In this document: positions 1 to 8,866 of the stretch, piece by piece
Numbering within the stretch: position 1 is the stretch's first letter
How the letters are laid out: each line of letters starts with the position of its first letter
NCBI GenBank assembly: GCA_025201865.1
Contig: MU602780.1
Coordinates: 32,745-55,001, forward strand
Length of the DNA stretch: 22,257 bases
Direction of reading: 5' to 3'
Source: Ramicandelaber brevisporus
Taxonomy: Eukaryota > Kickxellomycota > Ramicandelaberales > Ramicandelaberaceae
Notes under the pieces: generated by a model
What the model saw: the letters and a program-made list of their open reading frames with translations, nothing else
Told to the model about the DNA's origin: nothing
The model's database searches: none
Translations under genes and position numbers: made by a program

Positions 1-1476
1 GCGTCGCTTCAAAGCGTTCTGATGGGCCGGTTAACGGGCTCAACTCCACCGGCACGGCTGATCGGTCTGGAAGATCAGCTTGCACAGATTCACAGTCGCC
101 TTGATCACACTCTCCGCTTTGGTGAAAGCACTTCGCTTTTAATAGTCGGCCCGCGAGGCAGCGGCAAGTCTGCTCTCATCAACCGCGTCCTTGCTGACTT
201 GGATGCTGACAGCACACTAACAAAGGCTATTGTTGTCAAGCTGAATGGGATGGTTCATGTTGACGAACGACAGGCCGTATTGGACATTGCCAGACAACTC
301 CTCTCGGCATCGGTCCATGCTTCCACACAAATCCTCGACAATGCGGACGGTGAGGGCGAAGCTGTGACAGCAGCAGATTATATCGAGCGGCTGCCAACAA
401 TGTCATTTGTGCAGGCCATCGATCTCCTTGTCAGCTTGCTTCGTCAAGGCTCGCGCACAGCCTCAGCACCTCTCTTGTTCATTTTGGACGAGTTTGACAT
501 TTTTGCACAGTTTCCAAAGCAAACTTTGTTGTACACACTACTGGACGTTGCAGCGTCATCAGCATCCGGCCAAGGAAAGTCACCAATTGCAGTTGTGGGT
601 TTAACATGTCGCCTGGATGCCGTGGAACTTTTAGAGAAGCGTGTCAAAAGTCGGTTCTCTCATCGCCAAATCATGGTTAACTTGCCGCTGACCTTTGAGC
701 AGTATGTGGAGATTGCCAAGCAGGCTCTTACAGTGCCATTGGACGACAAATTTGGCAATGTTGAGTTGTATGATAACGCAGTTGTCGAGCAGACATTATC
801 TGTCAATGCCAATACTCCGTTGGTTAGAGAATTGCGACGATTGTTTGATATATTGAGAGATGTGCGACTGCTTCATCAGTTATTCGTTCCAGCTGTTGCT
901 TCATTGCATTCGTATATGAATGATCCATCTTCAACTGGACTCGAAACGGCTGTTCTCTCTGTGCAATCCGTCCAGTCAGCCATCGACAATCTGCTAGCCG
1001 ACCAAAAGACTGCACTTCTCGAGCGTCTATCACTGCTTGAGCTCTGTCTCGTTGTAGCCACAAAACGGCTGAGTGATCAAGGAGTCGCTAAATTTACCTT
1101 TGCAATGGTATACGATGAGTACCGCAGATTTATGCTAACTCAAAACACTGCGTCATTTGGAATGAGCTCCTCTGGTGGCGGTGGTGGAGGTGGAGGAGGA
1201 CATTTGAAGCTATACAATAAGAATTTTGCAATCAAAGGGTTTGAGCGGCTAATGGACTTGGAGCTGATGACGTTTGCAGATAGCACAGCTACGGGGCGAG
1301 CAAAGAGCTCAACTGGCGCAACATTGGCTGGAGCTGGTAGTGGTGCTGGAGGAGTGGCCATTCCAAGAGAGTTTTGGCAAATTAGAACTATGTTGACACC
1401 AGGGCAAGTTATGGATGCAGTTAGAGCATATCCAGATGTACCTCAAGTCATCGTCAGATGGGTTTCATCCGATTAA
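1..1476 (+). CDS. ORC4: Origin recognition complex subunit 4, 5'-truncated by the window edge
   Basis: This is an AAA+ subunit of the origin recognition complex, which binds replication origins and loads the MCM helicase with Cdc6 and Cdt1 in the nucleus. The frame is open to base 1 with no stop upstream of the first ATG at 22, so the true start probably lies outside the window and a short N-terminal part is missing. Counting from the ATG at 22, a Walker A motif GPRGSGKS is at residues 43-50 and a Walker B segment LLFILDEFD at 151-159. The ORC4-typical KRVKSRFSHRQI segment (about 207-217) and a C-terminal winged-helix region follow. A run of nine glycines (385-393) interrupts the C-terminal domain and looks like a lineage-specific loop. 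An AATAAA lies at 1495-1500, just after the stop. The gene converges on the medA-like gene. The family assignment is secure; the start is not visible. Confidence 0.95.
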   Translation, partial: ASLQSVLMGRLTGSTPPARLIGLEDQLAQIHSRLDHTLRFGESTSLLIVGPRGSGKSALINRVLADLDADSTLTKAIVVKLNGMVHVDERQAVLDIARQLLSASVHASTQILDNADGEGEAVTAADYIERLPTMSFVQAIDLLVSLLRQGSRTASAPLLFILDEFDIFAQFPKQTLLYTLLDVAASSASGQGKSPIAVVGLTCRLDAVELLEKRVKSRFSHRQIMVNLPLTFEQYVEIAKQALTVPLDDKFGNVELYDNAVVEQTLSVNANTPLVRELRRLFDILRDVRLLHQLFVPAVASLHSYMNDPSSTGLETAVLSVQSVQSAIDNLLADQKTALLERLSLLELCLVVATKRLSDQGVAKFTFAMVYDEYRRFMLTQNTASFGMSSSGGGGGGGGGHLKLYNKNFAIKGFERLMDLELMTFADSTATGRAKSSTGATLAGAGSGAGGVAIPREFWQIRTMLTPGQVMDAVRAYPDVPQVIVRWVSSD

Positions 1477-1770
1477 CATTAATAATAGCAACAAAATAAA
1501 AGAAGAGAGCAAAGAGTATTTGTTGAAAAATGGCACGGAAGTAAACTTTTAAAGCAAAACAAACAAACAAACAAACAAAACAAAATAATAAATTGAGCAC
1601 ATAAATAATCTTAAGAAAGGAATCACTGTATGCAATGTATTGCATAAATAGTAGTAATAGTAGTAATAATGAAGAAGAAGAAGAAGATGATGATGATGAT
1701 GAAAAGGGACGGAGAGGGGGGGAAGATGTGAAAGTTAAAGCGAAAGCGAAAGCGAAAGTTAAAGTTAAAT
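1477..1770. other. Convergent intergenic region with simple repeats
   Basis: This is the 3' flank shared by ORC4 and the medA-like gene. It holds an AATAAA at 1495-1500, an AAAC-type tandem run (about 1556-1580), a GAA run followed by a GAT run (about 1672-1702), and an AAAGCG/AAAGTT hexamer array (about 1731-1768) ending at the medA stop codon. An 18-bp palindrome is listed separately. The region is A-rich on the + strand, as expected for a 3' UTR. No gene is seen. Confidence 0.7.
1629..1646. repeat. Perfect 8-bp inverted repeat with 2-bp spacer
   Basis: TATGCAAT (1629-1636) and ATTGCATA (1639-1646) are exact reverse complements separated by GT. The site lies in the convergent intergenic region between ORC4 and the medA-like gene. 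It could be a protein-binding palindrome or a short hairpin in a 3' UTR. Its function is unknown. Confidence 0.6.
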
Positions 1771-2185
1771 TCAAGTAATCAGGTGACTCAAACTGCTACT
1801 GTTGAAAGATGTTGATGAAGGCGGTTGTGATGGCGCAATCACAGATGTCAAGTTTTCATTGAGCTCAACTGACTGAATTGATGGATTCGAGAATCGACGT
1901 GACAATCGACCCAAAGTGTATGGATCAGCTACTGACACTGAGTGACGCCGCGATTGCGAGCGGGATGCACTGGCGCTGTTGCTGTTCATAGTCAGTGGCT
2001 CATCTAGGCTAGCTGAGCCACCGACATTGTTGCTCATGCCGGCCAAGTGGAGCTGACCCGAGGGGAATGAAGAAGTGGAGGGTCCGGCTGTGGCAGCTGT
2101 CTTTTGCGGCACTTTGTTCCATGACTGCTGATCATATCCTTTGATAGACACTGGAATTGCGTCAAGATGAACAGTCTGTTGTTGC

Positions 2186-2216
<31 letters not shown>

Positions 2217-5200
2217 GCTGCTGCTGCTGTTGCTGTTGCTGCTGAGAGTCTGAATCACTGATTCGTGGCAGAGTGAATCGACGCTTGGCCTTGAGCTCGG
2301 GACGAACCAGATTGCTGAGTTGCTCGATATCAGTGCTGGTAATTTCTGGCACGATGGTGCATCCAGAGCCTGATGAGTTTGTGAGAGCCAGCGATGTCAA
2401 GCCAATCAAACTGCCATTGGTCGAGAGCTGGTTTGAGCCAGCCACATCTTCATGGAATGGGGCCATTGCGGCAGCTGCAGACTGGGTCAGAGACGATGTA
2501 ACCACTGCATCAGAGCATGAACGCTTGCGGGTGCGCAGAGCCATCGCTGCGTGATCAAACGAATCAATGCCACCACCAATGCCACCAGCAGTGCCAAACT
2601 GAGCAGTAGTAACTGAGGTGCCACCAGTTGAAGTAGATACAGTGCGATTCATTTGCTGGTACAATCCATCCCAGCCAATTGTGGTTGCAGCTGTGGTTGC
2701 TGAGGTTGTGCCAGGCAGCGCCATGAGCTGATCCAATGCACCTGGACTCCAATCAGTTGAGAGCTGGCCAGTGCCAGGCTGATGAACGGAACCCTTGAGA
2801 CCATTGATGCCACCAGCCTGGGCAAATGATGCAGCAGTGGCGGTTGAGGGCACAGTCATTGATCCCAGCTGGAATGAAGTTGATGCTGGAGATGGCTTGA
2901 TGCTCAGCTTGGATGCACCTGTTGCGGGATTGGTATAAGTGACTGTAGTTTTGGCAGGAGTATTAATGCTATTTGATGAGCCAAATCCACCAACACCGCC
3001 ATTCTCTTCCTGGCCAGACAAATGCTTTCCAATGATCTTCTTTAAAGCATTTCCCAATACTCTCCATGGAAATACTTTAACATCCTTTTCAATGTTGCGT
3101 GGTTTTGGATTTGGGAAGTTCATTATAGTGCGGAAGAACGCTTGAGAATCCATTTTAGTTTTACTCACAGTCAATGGACGGAATCCTTCTAAATTGCGGC
3201 GGATTCTGTTCTTTTCTTCTACACTGAATCTTAGCCCAATCAATGACTCCAGCAACATTATCAAATCAACCGAAGTGATGAAGTAATCGTTTTTATCAGG
3301 CCAGTAAATGCAAGACACTATAATTTGACCTGGCTTACGCTGTTCTGGCATAATCTCATTGAATATGCAGTTGATTATTCCACTCTCTGGATCCTTGCTA
3401 TGAGTGAAATGAACCAATCTGCGTCCTGCATAAACTTCATTTTCAGTCCAATTAATCGACATGTCTTCCAGCGGCCCATTAAATGTAATCAATGTACGGC
3501 TGTTCAGCGATGTAAATGGCATCACTCCATTGTTGCCCAAATACCCAGCGTCATTAATGTTATTGCCACTACTGCCACCACCACTATTGTTATTATTATA
3601 TCCATCCTCAATATCATCATTAATGTCATCTGTACTGTGAACATATCCAATTCTGCTGCTGTTGATATTGGATGATGCAGTCGTAGCAGAACTCACTCGA
3701 CGTCCAATGTGCTTGGCAACAAATCCACCAGCAGATGTTGTGGAATCATGTGCATTGAACATACTACCAGCACGTGAACGCGACTGACCACCGCTGATAT
3801 AGTTGGATGACGCATGAGCATGAGCAGAGCCTCTACGGGCAGATTTAGTAGATGATCTGCGACGCTCTACATAGTCTTCGTCATCATTGTCATCTTCAAT
3901 GTACTCATCTTCATCCTCATCTTCATCATAGTCACGATAATCGTGATATCCATTACCATTGAGATTACTATTAATGTTAATGTTAATATCATTGGCATCA
4001 TCAGTATACTCAAATGAGGTATGGTAAGAACCACCATTCATCACATTAATTGCTGGATATCCATTGGCTGGCTGGCCGGAAATGCCAAATAAGTTGCCAG
4101 AAGGACGAGGAGGCGAAGTGACTCCCCGTCTACGACGCAATGGACGTTTAGTGCCAGATTGAACAGCTGTGTTTTTGTTGCTGTTGTTGATGTTGTGGTG
4201 ACTTGATGAAGAGGAGGCAGCAACTGAAGCAGCAGCACTGGCAGCCACAGCGGCGGTGATTGGAGACACGCCAAATGAAGTGTTATCATTCTTAAACAAT
4301 GTGGCTGATTGTGGAGATTGATACTGATTCTGGTGTTGATTTTGATACTGATACTGATATTGGTATTGATATGGACTGTGATGATAGTTATTGCTGTTAT
4401 TATCGAATGCTGATCCAAATACAAACGGTGCATTGCTACCATTGGATGTAGTGGATGTGCCAGTTCCACCAGTCAAATCAGGGAATAAATCAACTGACAT
4501 TACAGTATTAAGTGGATCAACATATGAAGCATACGGCTGAATGCCTGCTGATCCTGCTGCTGCTGTTGAGGCAGTTGTCGTTGTGGTAGATGCACCAGTG
4601 TTAGTAGTGTTTGTGGTAGTAGAAGCAGTGTTAATGGTAGTGTTCTGACTTCCATTAATTACTGAATTTAGCACCGAATCCAGAGTGCGCAATGGTTCAA
4701 TTCCACCATTCATTCGAACTGTAGCTGTATTATTATCCATCGATGACAGCTGAGCATTGTTCATGGTGTTAATTGATCCACCTAGCAAAGAATCCATATT
4801 GAATTGATGGTGGTTCGAGTGCAATTGAGATTGGGGCATTTCGTCCAATGCCATAGCCAAATTGACTGGATCCAATACAGACGTGAAGTCAAGCGTAAAT
4901 GCTTGCTGCTGTTCTGCTCTATTGGCAGTTGTAGCTGTAGCCATAGCTGTAGTTGCAGTTGTAGCCTTGGTTGTGGCCAGAGGTGCAATAAGAGAGGCGG
5001 TAGTCGGGATGATAGAATCCTGCGGTGTTAAATGGGTAGAGCCAGTGCTGTTCCCAGCAGTCGAAGCAATCTCCATCATTGCAAACTGGGCACTTGGTCC
5101 ACTAATCGACACTGTTCTATCCCTTGTTATCTGGTCAAAAAATAGTCCATCATCCACTCCCACCACTGATGTTGACGACGAATTACTTCCAAACAGCGCT

Positions 5201-5652
5201 GCATTCAGCATATTGATCGATGTGGCAGACGCCGATGATGGAACCAACGAATCCAATTCACTCAGTGTATTACTAATGCCGCCATTAATGCCATGGTTGA
5301 TGCCACAGCCCAGTTGGATGCCACTAAATGGAGTCATCTGGAAGGACGAAGGCGCGACGTAGCTGTCGTCACCATTGATGCACTGAGTGGTAGCTGTGCT
5401 GACCATCTCACTTGGCGTCGCTGTGGAACTGGCAACAACACGCGGGCGTGAATACATATCCAAGCCAACAGCAGTCGAGAGAATGTGATCATAGCCATCT
5501 TGTACAGCTGGCTTAAAGTGGCCGTTGGTGGAAGGCGACATTGCAGATGATGCCATAATCGAAGGACCTGGCCCGATACTGCCAGGTGGAGCTGCACCAA
5601 CAACACCAGCTGTGGTTGGAGCGGCTGATGTTACACTGTCGCTTGAGAGCAT
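1771..5652 (-). CDS. medA: Medusa/Ren1/Acon-3 family developmental regulator (DUF7082-type domain)
   Basis: This is a putative nuclear transcriptional regulator of 1293 aa. The start is the ATG at 5652 (A at -3); an upstream in-frame GTG at 5670 is not a credible start. Residues about 717-880 form the only strongly conserved block. It contains CIYWPDKNDYFITSVDLI, FSVEEKNRIRRNLEGFRPLT and PKPRNIEKDVKVFPWRVLG, which I recognise as the signature of the Medusa (Aspergillus), Acon-3 (Neurospora) and Ren1 (Fusarium) proteins that control conidiophore and conidium formation. I believe Pfam lists this block as DUF7082. The rest is low complexity: Ser/Thr/Asn-rich N-terminus, YQ repeats (about 425-444), a basic KRPLRRRRG patch near 501, an acidic tract (about 569-596), and 23 glutamines (1137-1159). 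Near the C-terminus RRHS and RRFS resemble basophilic kinase sites. The family call is firm; a role in sporulation here is inferred. Confidence 0.9.
2176..2244 (-). repeat. CAA/CAG trinucleotide tract encoding 23 glutamines
   Basis: This in-frame run of 23 CAA/CAG codons lies within the C-terminal third of the medA-like gene. CAA codons dominate the middle and CAG codons cluster toward its 5' coding end. Such tracts are length-polymorphic and common in fungal transcription factors. Confidence 0.9.
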
Positions 5653-5655
5653 TTT

Positions 5656-5696
5656 TGCGCGCGCGTGCACGTGTGTGCGTGTGTATGTGCGTGTGT
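5656..5696. repeat. 41-nt uninterrupted alternating pyrimidine-purine tract (Z-DNA type)
   Basis: Every base from 5656 to 5696 alternates pyrimidine and purine, beginning with a pure CG alternation (5657-5665) and continuing as TG/CG/CA steps. It ends only 3 bp upstream of the medA start codon (5650-5652), so it lies in the mRNA leader. Such DNA is a classic candidate for left-handed helix formation under negative supercoiling. No function is shown. Confidence 0.8.
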
Positions 5697-5723
5697 TTTT
5701 GTGTGTTTGTGTTGGTCTGTGAG

Positions 5724-5730
5724 TGAGTCA
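5724..5730. promoter_or_regulatory. AP-1/Gcn4-type site TGAGTCA upstream of medA
   Basis: A perfect TGAGTCA heptamer begins 72 bp upstream of the medA ATG. It matches the palindromic bZIP consensus TGASTCA. If the leader is spliced or long, the site would be transcribed and might not act as a promoter element. A 7-mer can occur by chance. Confidence 0.3.
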
Positions 5731-5759
5731 AAGAAAGCGAGTGGCAAATGTGCGGTTAA

Positions 5760-5799
5760 CTGAAGATGGGGAGAGGCGAAAGAAAAGGGAGAAGTCAGG
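5760..5799 (-). other. Candidate splice acceptor with branch point in the medA leader
   Basis: Read on the - strand, CCTGAC (5799-5794) matches the fungal branch-point consensus. It is followed by an almost pure pyrimidine stretch and then CAG (5762-5760). The acceptor would lie 107 nt upstream of the medA ATG. Donor-like hexamers upstream on the same strand include GTATGT (from 6429) and GTAAGT (from 7666), but neither can be chosen from sequence alone. Because the whole region is CT-rich, the match may be coincidental. Confidence 0.35.
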
Positions 5800-7793
5800 C
5801 GGAGTGTAAATAGTTATAAGAAAGGATGAAAGAGGGGAAAGAACGAGAACAGGTAAAGTAGAGAGAAGCGATGTGATGCACACGCACACGAATACAATGT
5901 CACTAACCCACTCACTCAATCGGCGGCGTAACGTCAGCAGGTGACAAACTGTATGAAGGCAAAAAAAAAAAACAATAGCGACTGGAGGGATTGAAGCGAT
6001 AGAAAGTGTGTGGGCACGCAGATATGTGCGGGAGTGTGTGTGTGTGTGGATACAAGGGAATGGAGTACAAGATGTGGTGATGACGGGTGTGGTTATGATG
6101 TGCGAATACGAGTTGATGGCGTATAAAAAAATGATGTGTAGAAAGTCGAAATCGAGAGAAGAGGGATGAAGAAGAAGAAGGCGAAGGGTATATAAGTACA
6201 CTGGGTAAATTTTGTTACTGTTGTCGATGATAGTGTTTTTTTTTTGAAGGCTGTTAATGATGTGGTTTATAAACACAAACAAAGCCAAATTGAGCAAACC
6301 AGTGGTCACTTGCCACTCTAATGATAATTAGCTATGTCAGTATAACGTGTTTCTTACGTATTGTCAAATGCCACCGGTAATGTCACAAGAAGTAACCAGC
6401 GGGTAATAAAGGGGGAGGCACACACATACAAGTGAAGTGACTACCACCACCAATCAATAGCACGGCGCAATTAACTTGTCGATCTAAGAGCGTGATTGGA
6501 TTGGATTGGACAGTGACAGCGTGCGAGTGAAATATAGGAACAACGTGGAAGAAAAGGGCCAAGAGTGTGGTGTGTGTATGTGATCGAAATATACGAATAG
6601 ATGGTGTAAGCTTGACGTTTGTGTGTGCAAACTGGTCAGGGTGACGGAGGTGATGGCCCACTTGATATAAACGAATGGGGAAATGGGACTGAGAGAGAGA
6701 GGGAGAGAGAGGGAGAGAGTGTGTGTGTGTATGTGAGTGTGTGACAGAGAGTGCCACTAAATGTGACAGCTGAGGAGAGTATGCAACAATCGGGATGGGG
6801 GAGGAGGAGGAGGAATGAAGAGAAGCCGAAAGAGACAGCCTCGCGACCTTTTCGGCTCGGAAGTATCGTGTCACTGTTACACGGATTTGATCGACAGAGC
6901 GCTCGAATGTCCTTTTTCCTCTTTTTGTCTTTTCTTTTCACTTCTCTTCGCTTCTTAAAAAGGCAGTAGTCACGTACTTGTCTGTTCGCGTTCGTATACT
7001 CGATAAAAGGATGGGGGGAAAGGATGAAAGTAGTATAATTGCGCACAGAGTTGTGGAGGATGCAAAGATGCTGTGGCAGGTTGTACAATTGACGAAAGAG
7101 TGCGCGTTGACGAACAGTCCAATCGGTGAATGGACGAACGAACGAATGGGGCGAATGGGGCGAATGAGCAAACGAGCAACCAAGCAAACGCGTAATGAGG
7201 CTAAGCGCCAAAAGGAAAAGAGCGAATCAAAAAGGGATTGATGTCGAATGGAGAGGTCAACGATAGAGGGCGAGAATTAGAGAATACGAATGGGGAGCGA
7301 GAAGAGTTGGAAGTTGATGGTGAAGCTTGCGGAATTGAGTATGGCTGGAACGGAAGTAGAGGAGGTGGAGAGAGCTCGCAGGATCGGATTGATAAAAATG
7401 GAAAATCAGGGGAATGTGCTCAAGCCGGCAACAACAATGAGGACCACGCGAAAAGCAGAAGAAAAAGAAAAAGAAGAAACAAAAGAAACAAAGAGCGGGA
7501 GATGAGGAGGCGAAAGTGAACGAAAAAAAAAAATAGAGATGGAGTAAAAAGAGATGAACAAGCAAAGCGACTGGGCTTATGGTCACTTTGAGAGAGAGAA
7601 AGAGGGAGGGAGAGGGAGAGGGAGGAAGAACGAGTTCGTGGAAGCGAGGAAAGGCTATAAACTTACCGCTAGGAATGTAAAGAAAGCTGTACGCTCGAGC
7701 AGAGGTGGTAAGAGCGGTGTCCGGTTTTGGTAGGCAGTGTGTACACAGTACGCGAAAAGAGAGTTCGGGTGTAACCTTCTTGTATTGACGGGT

Positions 7794-7841
7794 GTGTATG
7801 TGCGTGTGTATGCGTTTGTGTATGTGCTTGTGTATGCAGGC
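7794..7841. repeat. Four imperfect 12-bp tandem repeats (GTGTATGyGyky-like)
   Basis: Four consecutive 12-bp units each begin GTGTATG and differ in the last five bases. The array lies within the purine-rich intergenic stretch upstream of medA. It looks like a degenerate minisatellite grown from a GT tract. It has no spacers of the kind expected for CRISPR. Confidence 0.6.
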
Positions 7842-8866
7842 GTGTGCAAAGAGGAAACGAGCTCAACGCTATTGCTGCTGTGTCCTCTTTGTGATAGTGA
7901 AGTTTGTGGCAACGCACCAACGGACGCACACACACACACAAAAAGAAAAAAAAAAACGGGTAGAAAGGAGAAGGAGGAGAGGAATGTAGGCAGAGTATGG
8001 AAGAATGATGGAGAGAAATGAGCGAGAGTGGGAGCGAGATGAGCGGAGTAAAATAGTCGAGATGACTTGCTGTTCGCTCTTGTTATTCACTGTTGCTGTT
8101 GTTGTTGTTGCTGTTGTTGTTGACGTCGACAATTTATTTTGGTGAGAAAGTATAGTAAAAGCAGAAAACAGTGGCTGTAGAGAGAAAACAAGAGAACAAT
8201 GGCAGCGATGGCGACGGCGACGGCGACGGCTACGGCGGCTACTTGTCAAGACGAAGACGCGCCATGAAGTATGTGCGTCGTCACTTGAGAGAGAGAGCGG
8301 CAACGAGGGCGAGAGCGAGAGAGAGAGAGAACGAGAAAAGAAAGCTCAAAGAGGGGCCGCCACGGCGAGCAAAAACTGTCATTTGCTTACGCCAATTGGT
8401 CAACCAATCTAATTTCAATTCGCTCATGAACCTTCAGCCCGCAGCGGCAGCGGCAGCAGCAGCAGCATTAGCCGCAGCATTAGCCGCACAACAGAGGCAT
8501 GAGGCCGGAACGTGCATACACCTCTTTATTGAAATTGGATTCAATTCAATAATCCGGGATATAGTCCAGCCGGTCATCGATACGAGATCACGAAGCTAGG
8601 TAATTATCAATTTGCAGTTGCATTAAGCATTTGGTAAAAACACTGTTGAATGTGAGCTAAGAACAAAGAGATGGAGGAATAGGGCGAATAGTAAAAGGGG
8701 GAAGCGAATGACAGATGATGTCTAAAACATTAGTGATTCTCACACTCCTCTCGTGCTTCATCCTTCTCATAACTTTTGTTTTTTACTTCATTCGCTTCAC
8801 GAATCTTTATACTCGTTTGCTTTACTCACTCGCCAACACGTCGACTTATCTACTACACCTACAGAT

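Larger units (their letters stand above)
5653..8866. other. 3.2-kb divergent intergenic region, likely long medA promoter/leader plus F-box promoter
   Basis: No convincing gene is seen here. From about 5730 to 8360 the + strand is strongly purine-rich, so the medA sense strand is pyrimidine-rich, as in many fungal promoters and leaders. The long frames on the - strand exist because CT-rich DNA has few stop codons; most begin only at GTG or TTG and resemble nothing known. Simple repeats include GA/GT tracts near 6690-6743, GAGG tracts near 7590-7628, GTT runs near 8093-8123, GGCGAC hexamers near 8208-8241, GA tracts near 8288-8335 and GCA/GCG runs near 8440-8470. Around 8725 the + strand switches to CT-rich, marking the F-box gene's own leader. 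Confidence 0.7.

Noticed and set aside
4862-5362. 166-codon + strand ORF antisense to medA
   Set aside because: It falls in a low-complexity medA coding segment; Val/Ala runs come from reverse-complemented Thr/Ala repeats.
5653-5670. Upstream GTG start adding six residues to the medA-like protein
   Set aside because: Nuclear fungal genes very rarely use GTG, and the ATG at 5652 has a good context (A at -3).
7794-7841. Possible CRISPR-like array of 12-bp repeats
   Set aside because: Units are contiguous, short and degenerate with no spacers, and the genome is eukaryotic.
5728-8303. Several long - strand ORFs (up to 193 codons) in the medA upstream region
   Set aside because: The - strand is CT-rich and so has few stop codons. 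The frames begin at GTG or TTG, are Ser/Leu/His/Thr-rich, overlap each other, and resemble no family.
8526-8552. 8-bp inverted repeat TTATTGAA/TTCAATAA
   Set aside because: It is short, AT-rich and overlapped by other TTGAA words; not distinguishable from chance.
8171-8599. 142-codon + strand ORF with Arg/Glu-rich and poly-Ala parts
   Set aside because: It starts at GTG and is made mostly of GGCGAC, GAGA and GCAGC simple repeats; no domain is visible.
8753-8866. 38-residue N-terminal extension of the F-box protein
   Set aside because: It would need a GTG start and is encoded by CT-rich leader DNA; the ATG at 8867 precedes plausible protein sequence.
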